From the NCBI GenBank assembly GCA_035555435.1, contig DATMGN010000001.1, positions 1 to 48,425 of the forward strand: 48,425 nt of DNA, read 5' to 3'. The notes under the pieces were generated by a model. The model was not told the DNA's origin, did no database searches, and was given only the letters and a program-made list of their open reading frames with translations. Both the position numbers and the translations under genes were made by a program. This document shows, piece by piece, positions 8,569 to 15,822 of this stretch. The DNA comes from 73-13 sp035555435 (lineage in GTDB: Bacteria; Actinomycetota; Actinomycetes; Actinomycetales; Microbacteriaceae). Within the stretch, counting starts at the first letter, position 1, and each line of letters starts with the position of its first letter.

Positions 8569-9266
8569 GGTGCCGCGTCGGGGGCAGGTGCGGCACGGAG
8601 ATACTCGACCGCCTCGAACGCGGCGAGCGACTCCGCCGACTTCTTCGACGAGCCCTCCCCCGTGCCGAGCTCGTCGTCGCCGACGACGGCGGTCGCCGTG
8701 AACACGCGGGCGTGGTCGGGGCCGCGCGCCTCGATCCGGTACGCGACGTCGCCGAGCCGCCGTGCGACGACGAGCTCCTGCAGCGTCGTCTTCGGGTCCA
8801 TCGCGAGCCCGAAGCGGTCGGGGTCGTCCATGAGGGTGTCGACGAGCCGGAGCACGAGGTCGCGCGCCCCCTCGGGACCGTTCGCGAGGAAGCAGGCGCC
8901 GATGATCGCCTCGAGCGTGTCGGCGAGGATCGAGGACTTGTCGGCGCCGCCGGTCTGCTCCTCGCCCTTGCCGAGGCGGATGTGCTCGCCGAGCCCGATG
9001 CCGCGGGCGATCTCCGCGAGCGCGAGCGTGGACACGAGCGAGGCGCGACGCTTCGCGAGGTCGCCCTCGTCGAGCTCGGGAAAGCGGCGGAAGAGCATGA
9101 CCGTGACGGCCTGGCCGAGCACCGAGTCGCCGAGGAACTCGAGGCGCTCGTTGTGCGGTGTGCCGAGGTGCTCGTACGCGTAGGAGCGGTGCGTGAGCGC
9201 GACGACGAGAAGCTCGGGGTCGATCTCGACCCCGAGCTTCTGCGTGAGGGCGGTGAGGTCAGGCAC
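8523..9266 (-). CDS. rnc: ribonuclease III
   Basis: Double-strand-specific endoribonuclease for rRNA and mRNA processing, 247 residues. The signature HNERLEFLGDSVLG lies near residues 38-51, and DTLEAIIGACFL carries the other metal-binding acidic residues. The double-stranded RNA-binding domain covers about residues 155-220 (KTTLQELVVARRLGDVAYRIEARGPDHARVFTATAVVG). The final 20 or so residues, with the duplicated GSARNAA, derive from a REP-like repeat and are unlikely to matter to catalysis. The start is GTG; the DNA before it is also repeat-like (GGTCTCGAT...ACTCGACC). Confidence 0.96.
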   Translation of the reverse strand: MPDLTALTQKLGVEIDPELLVVALTHRSYAYEHLGTPHNERLEFLGDSVLGQAVTVMLFRRFPELDEGDLAKRRASLVSTLALAEIARGIGLGEHIRLGKGEEQTGGADKSSILADTLEAIIGACFLANGPEGARDLVLRLVDTLMDDPDRFGLAMDPKTTLQELVVARRLGDVAYRIEARGPDHARVFTATAVVGDDELGTGEGSSKKSAESLAAFEAVEYLRAAPAPDAAPSARNAAGSARNAAP

Positions 9267-9269
9267 TTG

Positions 9270-9355
9270 AGGTCTCGATGCGCCCGCTACGCGGGCTTAC
9301 TCGACCTTTGACCATCGATGGAGCCTCGCCTTGGCGAGCCTCCATCTTCGGTCAA
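9270..9355 (-). repeat. REP-like repeat plus long imperfect hairpin between rpmF and rnc
   Basis: Bases 9271-9307 hold the GGTCTCGATGCG...CTTACTCGACC repeat with an inner CCCGC-TAC-GCGGG palindrome. Bases 9305-9351 form an imperfect hairpin whose arms share TTTGACC, ATGGAG and CTCGCC, with a 2-4 nt loop. The arm reaches the rpmF stop codon. No T-tract follows, so it is more likely an mRNA-stabilising or processing structure than a classical terminator. Confidence 0.6.
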
Positions 9356-9555
9356 ACGTCGGCGACCTTGCGGCCCTTGTACTCGAGGTACAGCTCGGTG
9401 CCGACCGAGTCCGTGACGACCTTCGCGCGGTGCGGGAGGCTGTAGACCGTCTTGCCGTTCTCGACGGACTTGACGAGCGTGGGAACCTCGGCCTTCCACT
9501 GCGCGCGGCGCATGCGGGTGCTCGCGCGCGACATCTTGCGCTTGGGAACTGCCAT
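9352..9555 (-). CDS. rpmF: 50S ribosomal protein L32
   Basis: Structural protein of the large ribosomal subunit, 67 residues. It begins MAVPKRKMSRASTRMRRAQW, the classic L32 N-terminus. It has no zinc-binding CxxC pair, so it is a C-minus (zinc-independent) form. The start ATG at 9555 has GGAG a few bases upstream. It follows the DUF177 gene by 24 bp, the common yceD-rpmF pairing, and is probably co-transcribed with it. Confidence 0.96.
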   Translation of the reverse strand: MAVPKRKMSRASTRMRRAQWKAEVPTLVKSVENGKTVYSLPHRAKVVTDSVGTELYLEYKGRKVADV

Positions 9556-9579
9556 GGTCGTCTCCTACCGTTGAAATTG

Positions 9580-10107
9580 CTACTCGGGAAGCTGTTCGTC
9601 GGACTCGCGCGCCAGGTCGGCCAGCGCCGACCATCTCGGATCGACCGCGGCCTCGTGCTCGTGCCCCGGGTGATCCAGCAGCCGCACCCCGCAGACGGGG
9701 CAGAGGCCTTCGCAGTCCTCCTGGCAGACCGGCTGGAACGGCAGTGCCGGCACCACCGTGTCCCTGACCACCTGCTCCAGATCGAGCGTGTCGCCCTGGA
9801 TCTGATAGTCGAAATCCGACGTCCCAGGATACGCGAAAAGCTCCTGGAAATCGACCTCGACCGGTTCGGTGATCGGGGTGAGGCAGCGCACGCACTCGCC
9901 GGCGGCCTCCGCGTCGACCCGCGCGGTGACGAGAACGCCGTCGTGGAGCGACTCCAGACGGCCCGCGACCGCGAGCTCGGCCCCCTGCGAGACGCCGATC
10001 ACCGCGTTGCCGAAGCCCTCCGGCACGACGATGTCGAGCGCGAACTCCTTCGACTCCCCCGCGCGACGGGCGAGGTCGCGGAGGTTGATCGCATACGGCG
10101 AGGTCAT
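9580..10107 (-). CDS. YceD/DUF177 family protein
   Basis: Protein of 175 residues starting MTSPYAINLRDLARRAGESKEF. It shows the DUF177 pattern: a beta-rich N-terminal half (VDAEAAGECVRCLTPITEPVEVDFQELFAY) and a late cysteine cluster CQEDCEGLCPVCGVRL that looks zinc-binding. In bacteria and plants the family is needed for 23S rRNA accumulation and is encoded next to rpmF, as here. ATG 10107 is chosen because homology begins there and the sequence upstream is REP-like repeat. In many relatives coaD lies directly upstream; here about 12 kb of catabolic and F420 genes intervene. Confidence 0.92.
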   Translation of the reverse strand: MTSPYAINLRDLARRAGESKEFALDIVVPEGFGNAVIGVSQGAELAVAGRLESLHDGVLVTARVDAEAAGECVRCLTPITEPVEVDFQELFAYPGTSDFDYQIQGDTLDLEQVVRDTVVPALPFQPVCQEDCEGLCPVCGVRLLDHPGHEHEAAVDPRWSALADLARESDEQLPE

Positions 10108-10136
10108 TTCGACTCGCTTCGCTCGCTCGGCGGCCG
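10108..10136 (+). repeat. REP-like repeat in the DUF177 leader
   Basis: TTCGACTCGCTTCGCTCGCT fills the whole gap between the aminotransferase stop and the DUF177 start. It contains the AGCGAGCGAAGCGAG palindromic core of this repeat family. Confidence 0.7.
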
Positions 10137-11456
10137 CTACGCGATCGCCGAGAACGCCTCGTCGAGGATCGCGAGGCCGCGGCGGGCCTCCTCCTCGGTG
10201 ACGACGCACGGCGGCACGACGTGGATCCGGTTGTCGGAGAGGAACGGCAGGTAGCCGCGCTCGAGGAGCGCTGCGCGCAGCGCGCCGATCGTCGCGGCCG
10301 GCACCGGCTCCTTCGTCGCGGGGTCGGCGACGAGGTCGAGCGCCCAGAAGACGCCGAGGCCGCGCACCTCGCCGATGATCGGGTGCTTCGTGGCGAGCTC
10401 CCGGAGGCCGGGGCCGAGGATCTGCTCGCCGATCCGGGCGGCGTGCTCGACGACGCCCTCCTCCTCCATCGCCTCGATGGTCGCGAAGACGGACGCGGCG
10501 GCGAGCGGGTGTCCCGAGTAGGTGAGGCCGCCCGGGAAGACGCGCTCGTCGAACTCGGCGACGATCCGGTCGGGGATGATGACGCCGCCGACGGGCACGT
10601 AGCCCGAGTTCGAGCCCTTGGCGAACGTGATGAGGTCGGGGACGACGCCCTCCGGGTTGAGGTCGGGGTGCTGCCAGGCGAACCACGCGCCGGTGCGGCC
10701 GAAGCCGGCCATGACCTCGTCGGCGATCCACATGATGCCGTACTTGTCGGCGAGGGCGCGCACACCCGCGAGGTAGCCGGGCGGGGGCGGCATGATGCCG
10801 GCGGTGCCAGGGATGGTCTCGATCAGGATCGCGGCGATCGACTGCGGGCCCTCGCCCTGGATCGTGCGCTCGAGGTGGTGCAGGGCGCGCTCCACCTCCT
10901 GCTCGGGCGTCTCAGACCAGAACTCGGAGCGGTACGGGAACGGACCCCAGAAGTGCACGTGGCCGATCGCGTACTCGTTCGGGTAGCGGCGCCAGTCGCC
11001 GGTCGCGGTGATGGCCGCGCCGGTGTTGCCGTGGTAGGAGCGGTAGGTCGACAGCACCTTGTCACGGCCGGTCACGAGGCGGGCGAGGCGGATCGCGTTC
11101 TCCACCGCATCGGCACCGCCGTTGGTGAAGAAGACCTTCTGGAAGGGCTCGCCCGCGTGCGACAGGATCTTCTGCGCGGCGAGGCCGCGCGCGAGGTTGG
11201 CGTGCGCCGGGTTGATGGTCGGCAGCGTCGCCGCCTGCTCCTGGATCGCGGCGACGACCTTCGGGTGGAGGTGACCGATGTTGATGTTGACGAGCTGCGA
11301 GGAGAAGTCGAGGTAGCGCCTGCCCTCGTAGTCCCAGAGCTCGCTGCCGAGCCCGCCCGCGAAGACGAGCGGCTTGATCAGGCCCTGCGCCGACCACGAA
11401 TGGAACACGTGCGCCCGGTCCAGGTCGTACGTGCGCTGGTTGCTGGTCTCAGTCAT
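10137..11456 (-). CDS. class III PLP-dependent aminotransferase (likely beta-alanine or omega-amino acid:pyruvate type)
   Basis: Fold-type I, subgroup III aminotransferase of 439 residues. Visible features are TNGGADAVENAIRLAR, the SYHGNTG loop, IADEVMAGFGRTG with the PLP-pyridine Asp, and FAKGSNSGYVPVGG with the Schiff-base Lys near residue 283. Class III enzymes transfer omega- or beta-amino groups to pyruvate or 2-oxoglutarate. The pathway upstream would release beta-alanine or beta-aminoisobutyrate, so I infer that this enzyme makes malonate semialdehyde or its methyl analogue. It is the last gene of the catabolic cluster, separated from the binding-protein gene by a strong hairpin. The start at 11456 (MTETSNQRTYDLDRAHVFHSW) is the family's usual N-terminus. 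Confidence 0.85.
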   Translation of the reverse strand: MTETSNQRTYDLDRAHVFHSWSAQGLIKPLVFAGGLGSELWDYEGRRYLDFSSQLVNINIGHLHPKVVAAIQEQAATLPTINPAHANLARGLAAQKILSHAGEPFQKVFFTNGGADAVENAIRLARLVTGRDKVLSTYRSYHGNTGAAITATGDWRRYPNEYAIGHVHFWGPFPYRSEFWSETPEQEVERALHHLERTIQGEGPQSIAAILIETIPGTAGIMPPPPGYLAGVRALADKYGIMWIADEVMAGFGRTGAWFAWQHPDLNPEGVVPDLITFAKGSNSGYVPVGGVIIPDRIVAEFDERVFPGGLTYSGHPLAAASVFATIEAMEEEGVVEHAARIGEQILGPGLRELATKHPIIGEVRGLGVFWALDLVADPATKEPVPAATIGALRAALLERGYLPFLSDNRIHVVPPCVVTEEEARRGLAILDEAFSAIA

Positions 11457-11473
11457 CGAGGCTCCTAGAACGC

Positions 11474-11507
11474 GAGTGGTGCGGGGACCGCAGTCCCCGC
11501 ACCACTC
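11474..11507 (-). terminator. strong hairpin between binding-protein and aminotransferase genes
   Basis: A perfect 14-bp stem (GAGTGGTGCGGGGA with TCCCCGCACCACTC) has a 6-nt loop. It has no T-run, so it may act as a partial terminator or 3'-protecting hairpin that keeps binding-protein mRNA more abundant than downstream mRNA. Confidence 0.6.
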
Positions 11508-11520
11508 TAGGACTTCCGGG

Positions 11521-12699
11521 CTACTGGCCGCCCTCGGTCAGTTCGACCTCGATCGGCGTGTAGCTCGTCGGGAGCTCGATCCCCCGCTCGGCGAGGATCG
11601 AGTAGACGAGGTTGATGTAGGTGTTCGACATCGCCGTCGCCGGGGCCTCGCTCGTGATGAGGTGCAGCCCGTCCTGGTTGACCGCCGCGAGCGCGCCCGC
11701 GACCGTCTTGTCCCACGACGTCTGGTCGATCTCGCCGAAGGCGCCGCCGTCCCAGATCAGCTTGTTGACCTCGTTGAGCTGCCACAGCTGGTGCACGGGA
11801 CCGACGGGGAAGCCGTTGCCGGCGATCGCGGCGTCGTAGGCGATCGTCGCCGACTCCTCGACGTGATCATGCGCGTAGATCCAGCCCCGCGTGATCGCGG
11901 TGAGGAATCGCACCGCGGCGTCCGCGTAGGCGGGGTCCGTCTCGAGCCGCTGCGTGTCCGCCCAGATGGCGTCCTGGAGCATCGCGCCCGCGGTGTCCTC
12001 GTAGTACACGATGTCGACGTCGTCCTCGGTGTACAGCTCGCCCGTGGCCGGGTTGACGGTCTCGAAGAGCTGTGCGAGCTCGTTGTACGTCATCGCCTGG
12101 GCGGCGTCGACGTCGCCGTTGAGCAGCGCGCTCATGTCGAAGCCCTGCGTCGTGATCGACACCGTCGTGGAGTCGAGCCCCTCCGCGGCCATCGCCGCGA
12201 AGATCTCCCACTCGTTGCCGAAGCCCCACGAGCCGATCCGCTTGCCCTCGAAGTCGGCGACGGTCGGCACCGGGTTCGACTTGAAGGAGACCTGCGTCGT
12301 CCCGGAGGTCTGGAACACCTGCGCGATGTTGGTGAGGTCGGCCCCGCCTTCGATGGAGCCGAGCACCTTGGGCACCCAGGCGATCGCGAAGTCGACGTCG
12401 CCGGCCGCGAGCGCGTCCTGCGGCACGATGTCGCCGCCGGACGGCACGATCTCCACGTCGGTGAAGCCTTCCTCCTGGAAGTAGCCCTTCTCGAGCGCGA
12501 CGTAGTAGCCGGCGAACTGCGCCTGCGGCAGCCACTGGAGCTGGAGTTTGACGGAGGTGATGGGCTCGAACTCGCCGCTCGGGGCGGACGAGTCGGTCGG
12601 GGCGGGCGCCGAGGGGGTGCACCCGGCGAGCGCGAGTGCGGCGGTCATCGCCGCGGCGGTGGACGCGGCGATGACGCCGCGCCTGGTGCTGTGTCGCAT
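11521..12699 (-). CDS. ABC transporter substrate-binding lipoprotein, NMT1/THI5-like
   Basis: Periplasmic-type binding protein of 392 residues anchored as a lipoprotein. The signal peptide ends in LALAGC with the lipidated Cys27. The mature start SVKLQLQWLPQAQFAGYYVALEKGYF is the diagnostic NMT1/THI5-like segment, as in pyrimidine-precursor (ThiY), riboflavin (RibY) and related importers. GSWGFGNEWEIFA is the later ligand-loop region. It serves the permeases and ATPase encoded at 13359-15822. A pyrimidine, hydantoin or ureide ligand is inferred from the neighbouring dihydropyrimidinase genes. The ATG at 12699 has a good ribosome site (AAAGGA). Confidence 0.9.
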   Translation of the reverse strand: MRHSTRRGVIAASTAAAMTAALALAGCTPSAPAPTDSSAPSGEFEPITSVKLQLQWLPQAQFAGYYVALEKGYFQEEGFTDVEIVPSGGDIVPQDALAAGDVDFAIAWVPKVLGSIEGGADLTNIAQVFQTSGTTQVSFKSNPVPTVADFEGKRIGSWGFGNEWEIFAAMAAEGLDSTTVSITTQGFDMSALLNGDVDAAQAMTYNELAQLFETVNPATGELYTEDDVDIVYYEDTAGAMLQDAIWADTQRLETDPAYADAAVRFLTAITRGWIYAHDHVEESATIAYDAAIAGNGFPVGPVHQLWQLNEVNKLIWDGGAFGEIDQTSWDKTVAGALAAVNQDGLHLITSEAPATAMSNTYINLVYSILAERGIELPTSYTPIEVELTEGGQ

Positions 12700-12738
12700 C
12701 CTGGTCCTTTCACTGAAGCGTGATTGCTCGTGCAGTGT

Positions 12739-12777
12739 CGCAACGGGGTGTTGCGTCCGTGTTGCGGCCGTGTTGCG
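12739..12777 (-). promoter_or_regulatory. three 11-bp phased repeats upstream of the binding-protein gene
   Basis: GTGTTGCG recurs at 12748, 12759 and 12770 with an exact 11-bp period (one helical turn). The first copy also pairs with CGCAAC at 12739-12744 as an inverted repeat. The array sits 40-78 bp before the start codon, where an operator or activator site would be. Confidence 0.45.
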
Positions 12778-12811
12778 ACGGGCGGCGCGCCCACGGGGCC
12801 GACGGCGCCGG

Positions 12812-13285
12812 TCAGGCCTCCGAGCCGGACGCGCGCGACATGCCGACGACCCAGGCGACCTGGACGCCGAGGAACGCGATGGCGCAGACGAAGAAGGCCT
12901 CTGCCTGAATCGGCGCGATGCCCGCGGACTTGAGCAGGTCGGCGAGGACGGCGACGGCGAGCATGCCGGCATAGAGCACGACGCCGGCGATCCCGATCGC
13001 GATGGCAGCGCCGCGGGCGACCCGACGCAGGTCGCGGGCGAGCAGCACGATCGCGACGAGGCCGACGATGCCGGCGGCGCCGAACGTGAGCCGCCAGACG
13101 ATCGGGAACTCGGGCGCGACCTGGGCGAAGAGGGAGATGGTCGCGAGGACCGCGAAGTTGAGACCGACGAGGTAGGCGGTCCGAGATCTGGTCGCCTTCG
13201 GCCGATCCTTGACGGCGACCCACCAGAGTCCGAGCAGCGTGAAGTTGACCGCCGAGACGATGCCGTAGAAGGCCGACTGGTCCAT
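12812..13285 (-). CDS. small integral membrane protein, unknown function
   Basis: Protein of 157 residues with about five hydrophobic segments: AFYGIVSAVNFTLLGLWWVAV, YLVGLNFAVLATISLFAQV, LTFGAAGIVGLVAIVLLA, AIAIGIAGVVLYAGMLAVAVL and FVCAIAFLGVQVAWVVGM. I recognise no family. ATG 13285 is chosen because AAGGTGG lies just upstream; an ATG at 13300 is also in frame. It sits inside the catabolic cluster between a permease gene and the binding-protein gene, so an accessory role in uptake or a membrane-linked step is possible but unproven. Confidence 0.7.
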   Translation of the reverse strand: MDQSAFYGIVSAVNFTLLGLWWVAVKDRPKATRSRTAYLVGLNFAVLATISLFAQVAPEFPIVWRLTFGAAGIVGLVAIVLLARDLRRVARGAAIAIGIAGVVLYAGMLAVAVLADLLKSAGIAPIQAEAFFVCAIAFLGVQVAWVVGMSRASGSEA

Positions 13286-13358
13286 GGGGTCCACCTTCAT
13301 GGCTCACCGGGGTCTTGGCAATAGTGCGATTGCCGCGCTCCCCAGCGGCGTCGCAGCC

Positions 13359-14123
13359 TCAGGCGGGGATGCGGCGCGCGACGATGCGCTGGATGAGGAC
13401 CGTCACGAGGAAGAAGACGAGTCCGAGCACGATCGCGGCCATGACGTGCGCCCACGCGAGCGATGACTTGCCCGTCTTGGCATACGTCGCGATCGCGGTG
13501 CCGAGCCCGTTCGCCGGCCCTCCGAAGTACTCGGCGACGAGGGCGGAGATGACCGCGAGCGAGCTCGCGATCGTCAGGCCCGTGAACAGGTACGGGAGCG
13601 CGGTGGGGAGCGTCAGCTTGGCGAACGTCTGCCCGCCGCTCGCGGCGAGCGAGGCGAACAGGTCGCGCTGCACGGGCTTCGCCTGGCGCAGCCCGCGCAG
13701 GACGTTGATGAAGATCGGGACGAACGCGGCGAGCGCCGCGACGAGCTGTCGGCCGAACTGGCTCGAGGCCCCGAACATCGTGTTGAGGATGGGCGTGAGC
13801 GCGACGATCGGGACGACGGCGACCGCGGCGACGACGGGCGCGACCATCCAGTCGACGATCCGCAGCCAGGCGGCGACGCCCGCGAGCAGGATCGCGAGCA
13901 CCGCACCGAGGCCGAGGCCGACGAGCGCGTTGAGCGCGGTGACGCCCGTCGCCTTGAGGATGAGGTCCGGGTAGGTCACGAGCTGCTCGCCGACCATGGC
14001 GGGGGTCGGGACGAGCACGACACGACCCTGGTTCGCGCTGATCGCCCACCACGCGACGACTAGCAGCACGCCGACGACGACCGGCATGACGATCCGCAGC
14101 GTGCGCTCGGCCACCGCGTTCAT
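13359..14123 (-). CDS. ABC transporter permease (first of two)
   Basis: Inner-membrane permease of the BPD_transp_1 type, 254 residues, about six membrane helices. The cytoplasmic EAA loop is visible as LFASLAASGGQTFAKLTLPTALPYLFTGL near residues 155-185. Its start codon overlaps the ATPase stop (ATGA), so the two are translationally coupled. With the second permease at 14935-15822 it would form a heterodimeric channel, as in SsuC/TauC/ThiX-like importers. Confidence 0.92.
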   Translation of the reverse strand: MNAVAERTLRIVMPVVVGVLLVVAWWAISANQGRVVLVPTPAMVGEQLVTYPDLILKATGVTALNALVGLGLGAVLAILLAGVAAWLRIVDWMVAPVVAAVAVVPIVALTPILNTMFGASSQFGRQLVAALAAFVPIFINVLRGLRQAKPVQRDLFASLAASGGQTFAKLTLPTALPYLFTGLTIASSLAVISALVAEYFGGPANGLGTAIATYAKTGKSSLAWAHVMAAIVLGLVFFLVTVLIQRIVARRIPA

Positions 14124-14938
14124 CGCTCGTTCGCCCGCTCGACGGGCGTCCCGTGGAGCGCCTCCCGCACCTCGGTGACCTTGGCGAAGAACTCGGGGGT
14201 CTCGCGGAGCAGCTCGGCGCGGTCCTTGCCGAACGGCACCTCGATCTCGGCGGTGATCCGGCCGGGCCGCGGCGACATGACGACGACCCGATCCGAGAGG
14301 AAGACCGCCTCCGGAATGGAGTGCGTGACGAACACGACCGCGGCGCCGGTCCGCGAGACGATCCGCGCGAGCTCGCCCTGCATGCGCTCCCGGGTCATCT
14401 CGTCAAGCGCGCCGAACGGCTCGTCCATGAGCAGGAGCCGCGGCTTCTCGGCGAGCGACCTCGCGATCGCGACGCGCTGCTGCATGCCGCCGGAGAGCTG
14501 GTCGGGGCGGTGGTCGCGGAACTCCGAGAGTCCGACGAGCGCCGCGAGCTGCTCGGCCCGCTCGGCGCGCTCCGCGTACGGTACGCCGTGGAGCTCGAGC
14601 GGCAGCGCGATGTTCTGCAGGACCGTGCGCCATGGCAGCAGGCCGGCCTGCTGGAACGCGATGCCGTAGTCCTGGTCGAGCCGGGCCGCCTTCGCGCTCT
14701 TGCCGAACACCTCGAGCGTCCCCGCGGTCGGCGCGTCGAGGTCCGCGATGATCCGCATGAGCGTCGACTTGCCGCAGCCCGATGGACCGATCAGCGAGAC
14801 GAACTCCCCGGCCGCGATCTCCAGGTCGACGTCGGTGATCGCCCCGACGGCCCGCCGCCGCGTCCCGAAGGTCTTGCCGACGCCGACGGCGCGCACCGCG
14901 GGCGTCGCGTCCGGCGCCGCTTTCGTCTCGAATCTCAC
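14120..14938 (-). CDS. ABC transporter ATP-binding protein
   Basis: Nucleotide-binding subunit of 272 residues resembling SsuB/TauB/ThiZ. It has Walker A GPSGCGKST, Q-loop FQQAGLLPWRTV, signature LSGGMQQRVAIARSL, Walker B LLLMDEPFGALDE and the switch His in FVTHSIPEA. The start is GTG 14938, chosen because it overlaps the upstream permease stop as GTGA; longer in-frame extensions would lie inside that permease gene. The downstream overlap with the next permease (ATGA) shows tight coupling of the three transporter genes. Confidence 0.95.
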   Translation of the reverse strand: MRFETKAAPDATPAVRAVGVGKTFGTRRRAVGAITDVDLEIAAGEFVSLIGPSGCGKSTLMRIIADLDAPTAGTLEVFGKSAKAARLDQDYGIAFQQAGLLPWRTVLQNIALPLELHGVPYAERAERAEQLAALVGLSEFRDHRPDQLSGGMQQRVAIARSLAEKPRLLLMDEPFGALDEMTRERMQGELARIVSRTGAAVVFVTHSIPEAVFLSDRVVVMSPRPGRITAEIEVPFGKDRAELLRETPEFFAKVTEVREALHGTPVERANER

Positions 14939-15822
14939 GCGACTGCCTCCCCGCGTCGGTAGTTCTTCAGGATCACGCCGAGCAGCGCGACCGAGCCGGC
15001 GGCGATGAGGCCCACGAGGACCGCGCCGATGATGGGACCATACGGCAGCGCGGGGTCGGCGGAGGCCGACTGCGCGAGCTGGATGATCATGCGCCCGAGG
15101 CCGCCGGGCATCCCGATCGACACCTCGGCGACGATCGCGCCGACGACCGCGCTCGTCGCGCCCAGCCGCAGCGCGGGCAGCAGGTACAGCACCGAGGCGG
15201 GCAGCCGGAGCTTGACGAGCGTCTTGCCGTAGCCCGCGCCGTAACTGCGCAGCAGGTCGACGTGGATCGGGTCGGGCGAGGCGAGACCGCGCAGCGCCCC
15301 GACGGCGATGGGGAAGAACGCGAGGTATGACGCGATGAGCGCGACGGAGAGCCAGCCGGGCCAGGGGAAGCCGGTCTTGTCGATCTGCGTGCCCATCCGG
15401 GCGATGATCGGCGCGAACGCGATGAGGGGCACGGTCTGGCTCACGATGACCCACGGCAGGACGCCCCACTCGACGATCCGCCAGCGCTGCATCGCGAGGG
15501 CGAGCGCGACACCGACGACGAGGCCGATGAGCAGGCCGACGGCCGACATTGCGAGGGTCATGCCGAGTCCGCTCAGCACCGACACCCACAGGGCGGGTGT
15601 GCCCGGGCCGTTGCTCTCGCCGAGGCGCGTGAACATGTCCCAGATGTGCGGCATGTTGAGGTCGCCCGTGCGCGGCAGGATGCGGAAGCCGCTGCCGGCC
15701 TGGCCCTGGATCGCGCCGAGCACGACGCCGTCGGCAGGCCCGAGCCACTTGTAGAGCTCCCAGATCGCCACGACGGCGACGATGCCGATGGCACCCCAGA
15801 TCCAGGGCAGCGCGCGCCTCAC
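14935..15822 (-). CDS. ABC transporter permease (second of two)
   Basis: Membrane permease of 295 residues. An N-terminal helix (LPWIWGAIGIVAVVAIWELY) is followed by a longer external loop (about residues 30-80) and five or six further helices. The EAA-type loop is LRSYGAGYGKTLVKLRLPASVLYLLPAL. GTG 15822 overlaps the LLM stop as GTGA, which fixes the start. The longer N-terminus and external loop distinguish it from the partner permease. It is coupled both upstream and downstream. Confidence 0.92.
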   Translation of the reverse strand: MRRALPWIWGAIGIVAVVAIWELYKWLGPADGVVLGAIQGQAGSGFRILPRTGDLNMPHIWDMFTRLGESNGPGTPALWVSVLSGLGMTLAMSAVGLLIGLVVGVALALAMQRWRIVEWGVLPWVIVSQTVPLIAFAPIIARMGTQIDKTGFPWPGWLSVALIASYLAFFPIAVGALRGLASPDPIHVDLLRSYGAGYGKTLVKLRLPASVLYLLPALRLGATSAVVGAIVAEVSIGMPGGLGRMIIQLAQSASADPALPYGPIIGAVLVGLIAAGSVALLGVILKNYRRGEAVA

